The notes beneath the pieces are model-generated. The model was given only the letters and a program-made list of their open reading frames with translations. It had not been told where the DNA came from and ran no database searches. Below, piece by piece: positions 28,772-38,064 of a DNA stretch of 64,000 bases (position 1 is the stretch's first letter; each line of letters starts with the position of its first letter). The translations under genes were made by a program, and so were the position numbers. This DNA comes from Arthrobacter sp. U41 (GTDB lineage Bacteria; Actinomycetota; Actinomycetes; Actinomycetales; Micrococcaceae), in NCBI RefSeq assembly GCF_001750145.1, contig NZ_CP015732.1, forward strand, positions 2,728,001 through 2,792,000, given 5' to 3'.

Positions 28772-29366
28772 CCCGAAGGATGCGGAACGACTTCGAGGTG
28801 CTCTCGCGCGTCACCGTAAAGCTGCTGTCCAGCTCCGCAGCGAGCCAGCGCTGAAGGGAATCCGAGCCCAGGTTCTTCTGCACCACCAGCCACGCCGAGC
28901 CGCCCGGCGCCAGCCGCGGCAGCCAGTGCAGCAGCAGGGCATGGAGCTCGTCCTTGCCGACCCGGATGGGCGGGTTTGACCAGATGGTGTCGAAGCGAAG
29001 CCCGGGGTCGACGGCGTCGGGCGTGCTGGCCGTGACGTTGCCCAGCCCCAGCAGCGCCGCGTTCTCGTTGGTCAGGGTCACGCACCGTTCGTTGACGTCC
29101 ACGGCGTAGACCTGCGAGTGCGGTGCCCGCAGGGCCAAAGTCAGCGCGATCGGACCCCAGCCGCAGCCGATGTCCAGCAGCGTGCCCTGCGGCGCCGGCG
29201 CGGGAGCCTCGGCCAGCAGCACCGCCGTGCCCTTGTCGATGCCGTCGGGGCTGAAGATGCCCGAGGACGTCTGCAGGTGCCGGGTCTCACCGGCAAGCTC
29301 CACGGTCAGTGGCTTGCGGTTGAACGGCCCGGCCGGCTGGGCGCTGAAATAGTGTGCAGACTCCAT
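28752..29366 (-). CDS. Class I SAM-dependent methyltransferase, RsmC-like
   Basis: 204 residues. A single MTS-type methyltransferase domain with the SAM-binding LLDIGCGWGPIALTLAL (about residue 62), acidic loop AVDVNERCV and the catalytic TIWSNPPIRVGK (NPP motif, about 125), which indicates N-methylation of guanine in rRNA. It is half the size of enterobacterial RsmC, matching the C-terminal active half. An upstream in-frame start at 29648 is rejected: the protein family starts at MESAHYFS. The 3' end overlaps dapF tail to tail. Confidence 0.88.
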   Translation of the reverse strand: MESAHYFSAQPAGPFNRKPLTVELAGETRHLQTSSGIFSPDGIDKGTAVLLAEAPAPAPQGTLLDIGCGWGPIALTLALRAPHSQVYAVDVNERCVTLTNENAALLGLGNVTASTPDAVDPGLRFDTIWSNPPIRVGKDELHALLLHWLPRLAPGGSAWLVVQKNLGSDSLQRWLAAELDSSFTVTRESTSKSFRILRVRKASH

Positions 29367-29458
29367 AACCTGCCAGATTAGTTGTCCCTGGGTGTGTATG
29401 GGAAACCGGCGGGCACCAGGCCGGGCGGTGGCCGGCCGGACGCGCCGGCACCTTCTGC

Positions 29459-29464
29459 TACTCT
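29459..29464 (+). promoter_or_regulatory. Candidate -10 (TACTCT) of the hflX leader
   Basis: TACTCT plus seven bases, then the ATG of the six-codon ORF at 29472, the same geometry as other leaderless starts here. Confidence 0.4.
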
Positions 29465-29471
29465 TAAATAC

Positions 29472-29492
29472 ATGCTCATTAACTTCAAGTAG
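29472..29492 (+). CDS. Candidate six-codon leader ORF of hflX (MLINFK)
   Basis: ATG CTC ATT AAC TTC AAG TAG, encoding MLINFK. It follows a TACTCT -10 at leaderless spacing and is unusually AT-rich for the region. A short hairpin starts about 15 bases downstream. By analogy with macrolide-responsive leaders of ribosome-rescue genes it could sense stalled ribosomes. Not demonstrated by sequence alone. Confidence 0.35.
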   Translation: MLINFK

Positions 29493-29845
29493 CCGGCACG
29501 GGTTAAATCCCGTCCCCGCAGCGACGCAGGTAGTCACCTTCCGCTCAGTGCGCCACCCCCTCGATGATCCCGGCAGGGACCACAGGCTGGCGCCCGATCC
29601 ACTTGGAGTCCGGCAGCGCTCATGGAGCCCTGCCCGGCGGACCGTCACTCCCTCCCCAAGGCCAGCAGGCCTGTTCCCTCACTGTTATTACCGTTCCGAT
29701 GCGGAGCCCACCCTGCCCCCGGCACCGCTGCCACAGGCATCCCAGGAGACCCCGTTTGACCAACACTCGTCAGCCCAGCGCGAATTCCGCCCCACACAGC
29801 ACCGATCGGCACTATTCTGAAACTGCCGAACCTCTAAAGGAGACC

Positions 29846-31414
29846 ATGACCACTCAGCCCAACACCGGACCCGATTCAGCAGCCCAGGACATGAGTCCTG
29901 CGGAAATCCAGGCTGTCATCGACCGGATCCTCTCCAAGGAAACCCCTGCCCGGAAGGCAGCCCCCGCTGCCGGTGAGCCCACGTCGGTGCTCGGCAAGGC
30001 GCAGGCGATCTCCCGGCTGGATGAGGAACACAGCAACTACGACGGCGACCAGCAGGACCTCGAGGAACGGCACGCCCTGCGCCGTACCGCCGGGCTGTCC
30101 ACCGAGCTCGAAGACGTCACCGAAGTCGAATACCGGCAGCTGCGCCTCGAACGCGTCGTACTGGCCGGCCTCTGGACCGAAGGCACCCTCGCCGACGCGG
30201 AGAACTCCCTCCGCGAACTCGCCGCCCTCGCCGAAACGGCCGGGTCGGAGGTCCTCGACGGGATCGTCCAGCGCCGCGCCAAGCCGGATCCCGGAACCTT
30301 CCTCGGCTCCGGCAAGGCCCAGGAGCTCAAGGACATCGTGATGTCCACGGGCGCGGACACCGTCGTCGTCGACGCCGAACTGGCCCCGTCCCAGCGCCGC
30401 AGCCTGGAAGACATCGTCAAGGTCAAGGTCATCGACCGCACGGCCCTGATCCTGGACATTTTCGCCCAGCATGCCAAGAGCCGCGAGGGCAAGGCCCAGG
30501 TGGAACTGGCCCAGCTCGAATATCTGCTCCCGCGCCTGCGCGGCTGGGGTGACTCGATGTCCCGCCAGGCCGGCGGCCAGGTCGGCGGTGCCGGGGCCGG
30601 CATGGGTTCGCGCGGTCCCGGTGAGACCAAGATCGAGCTGGACCGCCGCCGGATCCGCACCCGGATGGCCAAGCTGCGCCGCGAAATCGCAGCGATGAAG
30701 CCGGCCCGGGAGACCAAACGGGCCAACCGCCGCCGCAACGCGGTGCCGTCCGTAGCGATCGCCGGGTACACCAACGCCGGAAAGTCCTCGCTGCTGAACC
30801 GGCTGACCGACGCGGGGGTCCTGGTGGAGAACGCCCTGTTCGCCACCCTGGACCCGACCGTCCGCAAAGCCGAAACCGCGGACGGGCTGGGCTACACCCT
30901 TGCCGACACCGTGGGCTTTGTCCGTTCGCTGCCGACCCAGCTCGTGGAGGCTTTCCGCTCCACCCTGGAAGAAGTTGCCGATGCGGACCTGATCCTGCAC
31001 GTCGTGGACGTCTCCCACCCGGACCCGGAAGGCCAGATCGCCGCCGTCCGCAAGGTGTTCAGCGAAGTCGACGCCCGCAAGGTGCCGGAAATCATCGTCC
31101 TGAACAAGGCCGACGCGGCGGACCCCTTCGTGATCGAACGGCTCAAGCAGCGCGAACCGCGCCACGTTGTGGTGTCGGCACGCACCGGGGAAGGCATCCC
31201 GGAACTGCTCAAGGCCATCAGCGAGGGCATCCCGCGGCCCAGTGTGAAGCTGGAACTGATGATCCCCTACAACCGCGGGGACCTGCTCAGCAAGCTGCAC
31301 GAGACCGACGCGGAGATCCTCAGCCTCGACCACGAGGAAGCGGGCACCCGTGCCGTTGTGATGGTGCGCGAGGGTTTCGCCGCTGAACTGGATTCGTTCA
31401 TCAGCAATGACTGA
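29846..31414 (+). CDS. hflX: Ribosome-associated GTPase HflX
   Basis: 522 residues. HflX splits stalled or stressed 70S ribosomes. The N-terminal HflX domain (about 130-300) has the Gly-rich loop near GGQVGGAGAGMGSRGPGETK, followed by the G domain: G1 AGYTNAGKSSLLNRL (about 307), G3 DTVGFVRSLPTQLVEAF (about 353) and G4 NKADAAD (about 420). An N-terminal 100-residue extension is charged. The ATG is placed after a strong AAAGGAG. It overlaps the helicase gene by 8 bp. Confidence 0.95.
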   Translation: MTTQPNTGPDSAAQDMSPAEIQAVIDRILSKETPARKAAPAAGEPTSVLGKAQAISRLDEEHSNYDGDQQDLEERHALRRTAGLSTELEDVTEVEYRQLRLERVVLAGLWTEGTLADAENSLRELAALAETAGSEVLDGIVQRRAKPDPGTFLGSGKAQELKDIVMSTGADTVVVDAELAPSQRRSLEDIVKVKVIDRTALILDIFAQHAKSREGKAQVELAQLEYLLPRLRGWGDSMSRQAGGQVGGAGAGMGSRGPGETKIELDRRRIRTRMAKLRREIAAMKPARETKRANRRRNAVPSVAIAGYTNAGKSSLLNRLTDAGVLVENALFATLDPTVRKAETADGLGYTLADTVGFVRSLPTQLVEAFRSTLEEVADADLILHVVDVSHPDPEGQIAAVRKVFSEVDARKVPEIIVLNKADAADPFVIERLKQREPRHVVVSARTGEGIPELLKAISEGIPRPSVKLELMIPYNRGDLLSKLHETDAEILSLDHEEAGTRAVVMVREGFAAELDSFISND

Positions 31415-33533
31415 GGCAGCGGCGGCCGGGCCGGACACGAGCGATCCGGCGGGGGACGACCCCGCACCGCAGGAACCCCCGGCACGCAAAAACGGGCCGG
31501 CCGGCGAGGAGTTCGTCATCGAACTGCTCGACCGGGCCGTGTCCGGCATGGGCGGCCAGAGCCGCGACGGCCAGCACGAAATGGCCCGGCAGGTGGCGCA
31601 CGCGATTGACAGCGGCGACCACCTGCTGGTCCAGGCCGGAACCGGAACCGGCAAGTCCCTCGCCTACCTGATCCCGCTGATCGCCCATTCCCTCGTCAGC
31701 GACAAGCCCACCCTGGTCTCCACCGCCACCCTGGCCCTGCAGACCCAGATCGTCGGACGCGACCTGCCCCGGCTGCTGAAGACCATCACCCCGGCGCTGG
31801 AGCGGCCCGTCAAGGTCGCCCTCGTCAAGGGCCGTTCCAATTACGTCTGCCGCCACAAGCTCGAAGGCGGCTTCCCCTCGGAAGAACCCTCCGAAGGGCA
31901 GCTCTTCTCGCTCGGCGAGGACACCTCGGTACCGCACTTCGCCGCGGCGATGGGCGGCCCGTCGTCCCAGCTCGGCAAGGAAGTCGTCCGGCTGCGCGAA
32001 TGGGCCGAGGACACCGTGACGGGGGACCGTGACGAACTCCTGCCCGGCGTAACCGACCGCGCCTGGCGGCAGGTCTCCGTCACGTCGATGGAGTGCCTCG
32101 GCGCCCAGAAATGCCCGCTGGCCGCCGAGTGCTTCAGCGAACTCGCCCGGCAGAACGCCGCCGACGCCGACCTCGTCGTCACCAACCACGCCATGCTTGC
32201 CGTCAGCGCCTTCGAGGGCCTCGCCGTCCTGCCGGAATACGATGTCGTGGTGGTCGATGAAGCCCACGAGCTGCAGGACCGCGTGACCGGTGCCGTGACC
32301 GGCCAGCTTTCCGTCGCGATGGTCCACGTCGCCGCGTCCGGCGCGCGGAAAAACACCGGCATCACCGTGGACGCACTGAACAACGCCGCGTCCAACCTCG
32401 AACTAGCCATTGAAGGGGTCCCCGGCGGACTCATGCCCAACGGCCTCAACAGCGAACAGCTGGACTGCGTGGACCAGCTGCGGGACGCCTGCCGCGCGGC
32501 CCTCTCAGATTCCAAGGGCGACAGCGCCAACACGGCCGACGGCGGCCGCCAGCTCGCGCGCTCCCGCCTGATGGTGATCCTGGAACTCTGCGAACGGCTG
32601 CTCGCCGCCCGCGAAAACCGCGAGGTGGTCTGGTTTTCCCGCAACAGCACCTTCGACCCGCAGCAGGGCTACGCCCAGCCGGACGAGTCCGCCCCGGCCC
32701 TGATCAACATCGCCCCGCTCAGCGTTGCCGGACGGCTCCGGGAGGGACTGTTCGCGGACCACACCGTCATCCTGACCTCGGCGACGCTGGCGATCGGGTC
32801 CGCTTTCGAACCGGCCGCGGGCGGCCTTGGCCTGGTCGGACCCGGGGCCCCCAGCTGGACCGGGGTCGACGTCGGCTCCCCCTTCGAATACCCCAAACAG
32901 GGCATCCTCTATGTAGCCAAGCACCTGCCCAAGCCCGGCCGCGGCTCATCCCCGGAAGCCCTCGACGAGCTCGAGAAGCTGATCCGGGCCTCCGGCGGCG
33001 GAGCCCTGTGCCTGTTCTCCTCCCGGCGCGCCGCCGAGGACGCCGCCGAAGCCATGCGTCCCCGGCTGGACATGAGCATCCTCTGCCAGGGCGATTCGAC
33101 CATGACCGCGCTCGTGAAGCAGTTCGCCGACGAACCGGACACCTGCCTTTTTGGCACCATGTCCCTGTGGCAGGGCGTCGACGTGCCGGGAATCTCCTGC
33201 CGCCTGGTCGTGATCGACCGCATTCCGTTCCCGCGGCCGGATGATCCCCTGATGACGGCGCGGTCCCGGGCGGTGGCCCAGGCCGGCGGCAACGGCTTCA
33301 TGAGTGTTTCCGCGACCCACGCCGCCATCCGCCTGGCCCAGGGTGCCGGCCGGCTGATCCGCACCACGACGGACAGGGGAGTGGTGGCCGTGCTCGACTC
33401 GCGGCTGTCCACCGAGCGCTACGGGGGGTTCCTTCGGGCCTCCCTGCCCCCGTTCTGGCCCACCACCGACCCCGCGGTCGCCGTCGCGGCCCTGGAGCGC
33501 CTCTCGAAGGAATCCGGGCAGCCCGCCACGTAA
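31407..33533 (+). CDS. dinG: ATP-dependent DNA helicase, DinG/XPD-like
   Basis: 708 residues, superfamily 2 helicase of the iron-sulfur type. Walker A is QAGTGTGKSLAYL (about residue 72), the cluster cysteines lie in NYVCRHK and ECLGAQKCPLAAECF (about 147-245), the DEAH box is VVVDEAHELQDR (about 284) and the C-terminal motor has GTMSLWQGVDVPG and the QGAGRLIR motif VI. The ATG lies inside the 3' end of hflX. No SOS box was seen upstream, so damage control is not indicated despite the name. Confidence 0.92.
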   Translation: MTEAAAAGPDTSDPAGDDPAPQEPPARKNGPAGEEFVIELLDRAVSGMGGQSRDGQHEMARQVAHAIDSGDHLLVQAGTGTGKSLAYLIPLIAHSLVSDKPTLVSTATLALQTQIVGRDLPRLLKTITPALERPVKVALVKGRSNYVCRHKLEGGFPSEEPSEGQLFSLGEDTSVPHFAAAMGGPSSQLGKEVVRLREWAEDTVTGDRDELLPGVTDRAWRQVSVTSMECLGAQKCPLAAECFSELARQNAADADLVVTNHAMLAVSAFEGLAVLPEYDVVVVDEAHELQDRVTGAVTGQLSVAMVHVAASGARKNTGITVDALNNAASNLELAIEGVPGGLMPNGLNSEQLDCVDQLRDACRAALSDSKGDSANTADGGRQLARSRLMVILELCERLLAARENREVVWFSRNSTFDPQQGYAQPDESAPALINIAPLSVAGRLREGLFADHTVILTSATLAIGSAFEPAAGGLGLVGPGAPSWTGVDVGSPFEYPKQGILYVAKHLPKPGRGSSPEALDELEKLIRASGGGALCLFSSRRAAEDAAEAMRPRLDMSILCQGDSTMTALVKQFADEPDTCLFGTMSLWQGVDVPGISCRLVVIDRIPFPRPDDPLMTARSRAVAQAGGNGFMSVSATHAAIRLAQGAGRLIRTTTDRGVVAVLDSRLSTERYGGFLRASLPPFWPTTDPAVAVAALERLSKESGQPAT

Positions 33534-33551
33534 CCGCGGGGCGCAGAAACG

Positions 33552-33587
33552 CGCAAGGGCCCCGCCGAATCCGGCGGGGCCCTTGCG
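33552..33587. terminator. Hairpin terminator between dinG and lexA
   Basis: A perfect 16-bp GC-rich stem with loop AATC and no T tract, located between the convergent stops of dinG and lexA. Confidence 0.75.
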
Positions 33588-33618
33588 GCAGCTTTCGGGG
33601 GTGCTGGTCCTCCCGCTG

Positions 33619-34377
33619 CTAAAGGGAGCGCAGCACCGAGACGACCTTGCCCATGATGACGGCGTGATCGCCGAGGATGGGCTCGTACTGGGTGTTCTGC
33701 GGCAGCAGCCAGGTGTGGCCGTCGCGCTGCCGGAAGGTCTTGACTGTTGCCTCGTCGTCCAGCAGGGCCGCGACAATGTCACCGTTGACGGCGTCGCCCT
33801 GCTGGCGGACCACCACCCAGTCACCGTCACAGATGGCTGCGTCAATCATCGAATCCCCTGCGACCTTGAGCATAAACAGATCACCGTGGCCCACCAGCTG
33901 GCGGGGCAGCGGCATAACGTCCTCGACGACCTGGTCGGCCAGGATCGGCCCGCCTGCTGCGATGCGGCCCACCAGCGGCACCATGGCGGTGTCGGTGGCG
34001 CTGGCCAGTTCGGAAACAGACAGGCCGCCGACAGTGCGCAGGCCGCCGGGCTTCGCAACTCCCGAGATCTTTGTGGTGCCCTCATCGAGGGTCAACGGCA
34101 TCAGCACTTCCATGGCGCGGGGACGCTTGGGATCGCGCCGCAGGTAGCCGAGCTTTTCGAGCTGGGAGAGCTGGTGGGTCACGCTGGAAAGGCTGGCCAG
34201 GCCGACGGTGTCGCCGATCTCGCGCATGGACGGCGGGTAGCCGTTGTCCGTTACGGAGCGCTGGATGGTTTCCAGGATCTTCTTCTGCCGGACCGTAAGG
34301 CTCTTGGGTGGCCGGGCTGCCTGCGGGCTCCGCTGGGTGGCCCTGCCGCCGGTGGCTTGTGCTGCCATGTTCGCCAA
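33619..34377 (-). CDS. lexA: SOS repressor LexA
   Basis: 252 residues. The winged helix (about 28-92) contains [22 protein letters not shown]. The self-cleavage site is the Ala-Gly in RIAAGGPIL (about residue 140), with catalytic Ser in [14 protein letters not shown] (about 175) and Lys in EATVKTFRQ (about 212). It is longer than E. coli LexA by an N-terminal 25-residue basic tail. Two strong LexA boxes lie in the shared upstream region with the LysM gene, so it is autoregulated. Confidence 0.97.
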   Translation of the reverse strand: MANMAAQATGGRATQRSPQAARPPKSLTVRQKKILETIQRSVTDNGYPPSMREIGDTVGLASLSSVTHQLSQLEKLGYLRRDPKRPRAMEVLMPLTLDEGTTKISGVAKPGGLRTVGGLSVSELASATDTAMVPLVGRIAAGGPILADQVVEDVMPLPRQLVGHGDLFMLKVAGDSMIDAAICDGDWVVVRQQGDAVNGDIVAALLDDEATVKTFRQRDGHTWLLPQNTQYEPILGDHAVIMGKVVSVLRSL

Positions 34378-34506
34378 CGCCTTTCCGTTCCCCCGGCCGC
34401 CGTGGCTGCGGCTTCCGGGAACCTCCGGCCTGAAATGTCAGACCCTGCTGATCAACTGCAGAAGTGGTTGTTCTTGACTCAAACGTAGGCCAGCCACACG
34501 GCTTTT

Positions 34507-34522
34507 TCAAACATTTGTTCTA
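34507..34522. promoter_or_regulatory. LexA box 1 in the lexA control region
   Basis: TCAAAC-ATTT-GTTCTA, two mismatches from the TCGAAC-N4-GTTCGA palindrome, on the lexA-proximal side. Confidence 0.65.
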
Positions 34523-34573
34523 GCGAGTCTCGACAATGTTCGTCAATAGGTGCTAAAACAGAACAAGCAGGGT

Positions 34574-34589
34574 TCGAATATGTGTTCTA
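34574..34589. promoter_or_regulatory. LexA box 2 in the lexA control region
   Basis: TCGAAT-ATGT-GTTCTA, the same half-site form as the boxes at recA and 13497. Confidence 0.7.
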
Positions 34590-34707
34590 GTCGGACCCGG
34601 CTCGGGCACAGCATGACGTTCGGTTCTTTGTTCGAAGGTTAGGCCGGTTGGCGGCAGGTACGTGGAGTACGCCGGGCGGCACAGTATGGTCCAGGAGGGC
34701 TCAGTTC

Positions 34708-35208
34708 ATGTCAGTATCAAGCGCGTTTCACGACACTTTCGGCCGCGACGCATTCGGCAACTACGGCCGCCCCGGCGGCGGTGCGCCCGCCGGCCGGCAC
34801 GACCCTGCCGGCCGGGCCGACGGCGGCGCGTCCGCTGCGCGGCGCAGCCCGGCCGCGGTGCAGAGCCCGGCCGGATCCGGTCAGCGGGCCAGGCAGGCTC
34901 CGCTCAGGCTCACCCGGCGCGGCCGCTTTGTCTTCATTGGGGTGCCGCTGATCCTGCTGGCGGCGCTGATCCTTTCCTTCAGCGGCTTCCTCAACGCCCC
35001 CGCCAAGGCAGCGGACTCCGCCGCCGAACTGTCACTGACCCCGACGGTGACCGTTACGGTGCAGGCCGGTGAGTCCCTCTGGGCCATCGCCGAGGTGGTG
35101 GCGCCGGAGCGGGATCCCCGCGACGTCGTCGACGACATCATCCAGCTGAACAACCTCGAGGCAGCCCGCGTCGTGCCGGGCCAGGCACTGTTCATTCCGT
35201 CCCAGTAA
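34708..35208 (+). CDS. LysM-domain membrane protein, probable SOS division inhibitor
   Basis: 166 residues: a Gly/Pro/Arg-rich cytosolic N-terminus (1-72), one transmembrane helix (about 76-98: GVPLILLAALILSFSGFLN) and an extracytoplasmic LysM domain (about 112-165: VTVQAGESLWAIAEVV ... NNLEAARVVPGQALFIP). Its place, divergent from lexA behind SOS boxes, matches Rv2719c of M. tuberculosis and the YneA/DivS logic of SOS-induced cell-division arrest. An in-frame start at 34648 is rejected because GGAGGG lies nine bases before ATG 34708. Confidence 0.85.
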   Translation: MSVSSAFHDTFGRDAFGNYGRPGGGAPAGRHDPAGRADGGASAARRSPAAVQSPAGSGQRARQAPLRLTRRGRFVFIGVPLILLAALILSFSGFLNAPAKAADSAAELSLTPTVTVTVQAGESLWAIAEVVAPERDPRDVVDDIIQLNNLEAARVVPGQALFIPSQ

Positions 35209-35252
35209 CGCCGTCGATCCGTCACAGTTTCAGGGCCTGCGGCGATCTCACT

Positions 35253-35258
35253 TAAACT
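35253..35258 (+). promoter_or_regulatory. Leaderless -10 of hisC (TAAACT)
   Basis: TAAACT plus six bases, then GTG 35265; start of the his operon in this window. Confidence 0.55.
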
Positions 35259-35264
35259 AGTGAA

Positions 35265-36383
35265 GTGACTGACCAGTTAGAGCGCCTGAACCGACTTCCC
35301 CTCCGGACGAATCTGCGCGGCCTGACGCCGTACGGCGCGCCGCAGCTGGACGTCCCCATCCTGCTCAACGTCAATGAGAACACCCATGGTGTCCCGGCTG
35401 ACGTGCGGGCCGCCATCGCCGAGGCCGTCACGATTGCCGCCGCCGGCCTGAACCGCTATCCGGACCGCGAGTTCACGGAACTGCGCGAAGCCCTCGCCGA
35501 ATACCTCGGGCACGGACTGGGTGCGGAGAACATCTGGGCGGCGAACGGCTCCAATGAGGTGCTCCAGCAGATCCTTCAGGCCTTCGGCGGCCCGGGACGG
35601 ACCGCCCTCGGCTTCCCTCCCACGTACTCCATGTACCCGCTGCTGGCCTCCGGCACGGACACCGGATACATCGTCGGGGTCCGCGCCGACGACTATGGAC
35701 TCAGCGCCGCATCGGCAGCCCGCCAGGTCCGCGATCTTGCGCCGAACATCGTTTTCCTGTGCTCCCCGAACAACCCCACCGGCACCGGGCTGGGGCTGGA
35801 CGTCGTGGAGGCCGTCTACGAGGCCGGCGAAGCCAGCCAGACCATCGTGATCGTCGACGAGGCCTACCACGAGTTCGCCCATGACGGCACACCCAGCGCC
35901 CTCGCCCTGCTGCCCGGCCGGGAACGGCTGATTGTCTCGCGCACCATGAGCAAGGCCTTCGCCCTTGCCGGCGCCCGGGTGGGCTACATGGCGGCAGCGC
36001 CCGAGGTAACGGACGCCCTGCGCCTGGTCCGGCTCCCGTACCACCTCTCCGCCATCACCCAGGCGACAGCCCTGGCCGCCCTGCACCACCGCGTCGCACT
36101 GATGGCCGACGTCGAGGACATCAAGCGCCAGCGGGACAGGATCGTGTCCGAACTGCAGCGGATGGGCCTCAAACCGGCCGCCTCCGACTCGAACTATGTC
36201 TTCTTCGGCGGTCTCGACAACCCGCACGAGGTCTGGCAGGGCCTGCTCGATGCCGGGGTGCTCATCCGGGACGTTGGCATCCCGGGGCACCTGCGCGTCA
36301 CCGCAGGCACTGAGACGGAAACCACAGCCTTCCTCGAAGCCCTCGAACGGATCCTGGCCGGCCGCGCAGTGCAGCCCGCCTAG
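35265..36383 (+). CDS. hisC: Histidinol-phosphate aminotransferase HisC
   Basis: 372 residues, fold type I PLP enzyme. [13 protein letters not shown] (about residue 165) and the PLP-lysine segment [17 protein letters not shown] (about 226, Lys in SKAF) are clear; [10 protein letters not shown] binds substrate near the N-terminus. It leads the run hisC-hisB-hisH-(small ORF)-priA. Confidence 0.95.
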   Translation: MTDQLERLNRLPLRTNLRGLTPYGAPQLDVPILLNVNENTHGVPADVRAAIAEAVTIAAAGLNRYPDREFTELREALAEYLGHGLGAENIWAANGSNEVLQQILQAFGGPGRTALGFPPTYSMYPLLASGTDTGYIVGVRADDYGLSAASAARQVRDLAPNIVFLCSPNNPTGTGLGLDVVEAVYEAGEASQTIVIVDEAYHEFAHDGTPSALALLPGRERLIVSRTMSKAFALAGARVGYMAAAPEVTDALRLVRLPYHLSAITQATALAALHHRVALMADVEDIKRQRDRIVSELQRMGLKPAASDSNYVFFGGLDNPHEVWQGLLDAGVLIRDVGIPGHLRVTAGTETETTAFLEALERILAGRAVQPA

Positions 36384-36448
36384 ACTTAACCCAGGACATC
36401 CACCCTGCCCTGTTCGCCGGGCACCGTCGTCATCCAAAGGACACCCAC

Positions 36449-37075
36449 ATGAGCAACACCGGATCAACCGCTGCCGAGGGCCGGACCGCACGCATGGAAC
36501 GGACCACCAGCGAGTCATCCGTGCTGGTCGAGATCAACCTGGACGGCACCGGCGTCTCGGACATCAGCACCTCGGTCCCGTTCTACGACCACATGCTGAC
36601 GGCACTGAGCAAGCACTCCCTGATCGACATGACGGTCAAGGCCACCGGCGACACGCACATTGACGTCCACCACACGGTCGAGGATGTTGCCATCACCTTC
36701 GGCGAGGTCCTGCGCACCGCGCTGGGGAACAAGGCCGGGATCCGCCGGTTCGGCGAAGCCACGGTTCCCCTCGACGAGGCCCTCGCACACGCCGTCGTCG
36801 ACGTTTCCGGCCGCCCGTACCTCGTGCACGGCGGGGAGCCTGCAGGCCAGGAGTACCACCTGATCGGCGGGCACTTCACCGGTTCCCTGACGCGCCACGT
36901 CTTCGAGGCGATCACCCTGCACGCCGGAATCTGCCTGCACATGAACGTCACCGCCGGCCGGGATCCGCACCACATCGTCGAGGCCCAGTTCAAGGCCTTC
37001 GCGCGCGCCCTGCGCGCCGCCGTCGAACCGGACCCCCGGGTCAAGGGCATCCCGTCCACCAAGGGTGCGCTGTGA
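36449..37075 (+). CDS. hisB: Imidazoleglycerol-phosphate dehydratase HisB
   Basis: 208 residues, monofunctional (no phosphatase domain). Manganese-binding histidines are in [23 protein letters not shown] and the second repeat [15 protein letters not shown] [15 protein letters not shown]. An AAAGGAC ribosome-binding site precedes the ATG. The stop overlaps the hisH GTG by 4 bp. Confidence 0.95.
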   Translation: MSNTGSTAAEGRTARMERTTSESSVLVEINLDGTGVSDISTSVPFYDHMLTALSKHSLIDMTVKATGDTHIDVHHTVEDVAITFGEVLRTALGNKAGIRRFGEATVPLDEALAHAVVDVSGRPYLVHGGEPAGQEYHLIGGHFTGSLTRHVFEAITLHAGICLHMNVTAGRDPHHIVEAQFKAFARALRAAVEPDPRVKGIPSTKGAL

Positions 37076-37827
37076 CCGGCAAAGTGCTGAGGGACGGCGC
37101 CATCATCGACCCCGACGCCGGCCGGAAGCCGGCGTCGCCCCAGGGCAAACCCACCGTCACGGTCCTCGATTACGGCTCCGGAAACGTCCGCTCGGCTGTC
37201 CGCGCCCTCGAACGCGCCGGGGCCGAGGTCATCCTCAGCTCCAGGCCGGAGGATGTGCTCAACGCCGATGGCCTCGTGGTCCCCGGCGTCGGGGCGTTCG
37301 AGACGGTGATGCGTGAGCTCAAAGCCGTCGACGCCATCCGCATGATCGGCCGCCGCGTCGCCGGTGGCCGCCCTGTCCTGGCCATCTGCGTGGGCCTGCA
37401 GGTCCTCTTCGAGGCCGGCGTCGAGCACGGTACCGAGGCCGAAGGCATGGGGGAGTGGCCCGGCAGGGTCGAGCTCCTCCCGGCCGACGTTGTGCCGCAC
37501 ATGGGCTGGAACACCGTCTCCGTTCCGGAAGGCTCCCGGCTCTTCGCCGGAGTCGAGCACGAGCGCTTTTACTTCGTCCACTCCTACGGTGTGCAGAAGT
37601 GGGATTTCGACGTGATCCAGCCGCGGATGACGGCGCCGCTGGTCACCTGGTCCGAGCACGGTGCCCCGTTCATCGCGGCCGTGGAGAACGGACCGTTGTG
37701 CGCCACGCAGTTCCACCCGGAGAAGTCCGGCGACGCCGGTGCGCGCCTGCTGCGCAACTGGGTGGAGGGGCTGCGGCGCCAATCCGAAACCGGAACAGCC
37801 CAGGCCCCGGAAGCCGGGACCGCCTAA
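37072..37827 (+). CDS. hisH: Imidazole glycerol phosphate synthase glutaminase subunit HisH
   Basis: 251 residues, class I glutamine amidotransferase that supplies ammonia to HisF (not in this window). The oxyanion PGVGAFE motif, nucleophile Cys in [10 protein letters not shown] (about residue 104) and the His-Glu pair in TQFHPEKSG (about 220) are present. A 23-residue N-terminal extension precedes the usual [12 protein letters not shown] start. GTG overlaps the hisB stop. Confidence 0.94.
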   Translation: MTGKVLRDGAIIDPDAGRKPASPQGKPTVTVLDYGSGNVRSAVRALERAGAEVILSSRPEDVLNADGLVVPGVGAFETVMRELKAVDAIRMIGRRVAGGRPVLAICVGLQVLFEAGVEHGTEAEGMGEWPGRVELLPADVVPHMGWNTVSVPEGSRLFAGVEHERFYFVHSYGVQKWDFDVIQPRMTAPLVTWSEHGAPFIAAVENGPLCATQFHPEKSGDAGARLLRNWVEGLRRQSETGTAQAPEAGTA

Positions 37828-37986
37828 ATGTGGTCGATCGTGCTGATGGGGCTCGCCGGCCTGCTGGTCGGCGGGGGACTGTCCTTCCGCCAGCAGAACA
37901 GCCCGCGCTGGGTCCAGGCCGTGTTTTACGTCCTGGCCGCCATGGCGCTGCTCGCCGCCTACCTCCTGACGCTGCCCGCTGCCTGA
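37828..37986 (+). CDS. 52-residue two-helix membrane protein in the his operon
   Basis: ATG directly abuts the hisH TAA. The product is MWSIVLMGLAGLLVGGGLSF, a short RQQNSPRW loop, then a second hydrophobic helix ending LTLPAA. Two transmembrane helices with a short polar turn fill the whole protein. The tight spacing to hisH and the place before priA imply co-transcription. No family recognised; codon use is like its neighbours. Confidence 0.65.
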   Translation: MWSIVLMGLAGLLVGGGLSFRQQNSPRWVQAVFYVLAAMALLAAYLLTLPAA

Positions 37987-38064
37987 GGCACTGCACTGAC
38001 GCACTGCACCGCCGAACCCCCTGCCGTCCCTGAAGAGCCGTCCCCGAAGAGCTGAGGATCCCCA

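Larger units (their letters stand above)
29367..29845 (+). other. Long leader/intergenic region of hflX
   Basis: About 480 bases without an annotated full-size gene. It contains a candidate leaderless six-codon ORF (29472-29492), a small ACGGG/CCCGT hairpin just behind it (29508-29523), an AGGCC-AGCA-GGCCT hairpin near 29660, and the AAAGGAG ribosome-binding site of hflX. No T-rich terminator was seen. The hflX frame is open back to 29564, which looks like a high-GC coincidence. Confidence 0.5.
34378..34707. promoter_or_regulatory. Divergent lexA / LysM-gene control region
   Basis: 330 bases without a gene. It holds two clear LexA boxes (34507-34522 and 34574-34589) and a weaker third half-conserved box TCGGTT-CTTT-GTTCGA (34620-34635) nearer to the LysM gene. 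The stretch around 34490-34640 is AT-rich, as expected for promoters. Confidence 0.6.

Noticed and set aside
29504..29530. tRNA-like T-arm (ACGGGTTAAATCCCGT)
   Set aside because: The loop has six rather than seven bases and no cloverleaf can be built around it; kept only as a small hairpin.
29564..29845. In-frame N-terminal extension of HflX
   Set aside because: No ribosome-binding site at 29564, and composition unlike the HflX N-terminus; ATG 29846 has AAAGGAG at correct spacing.
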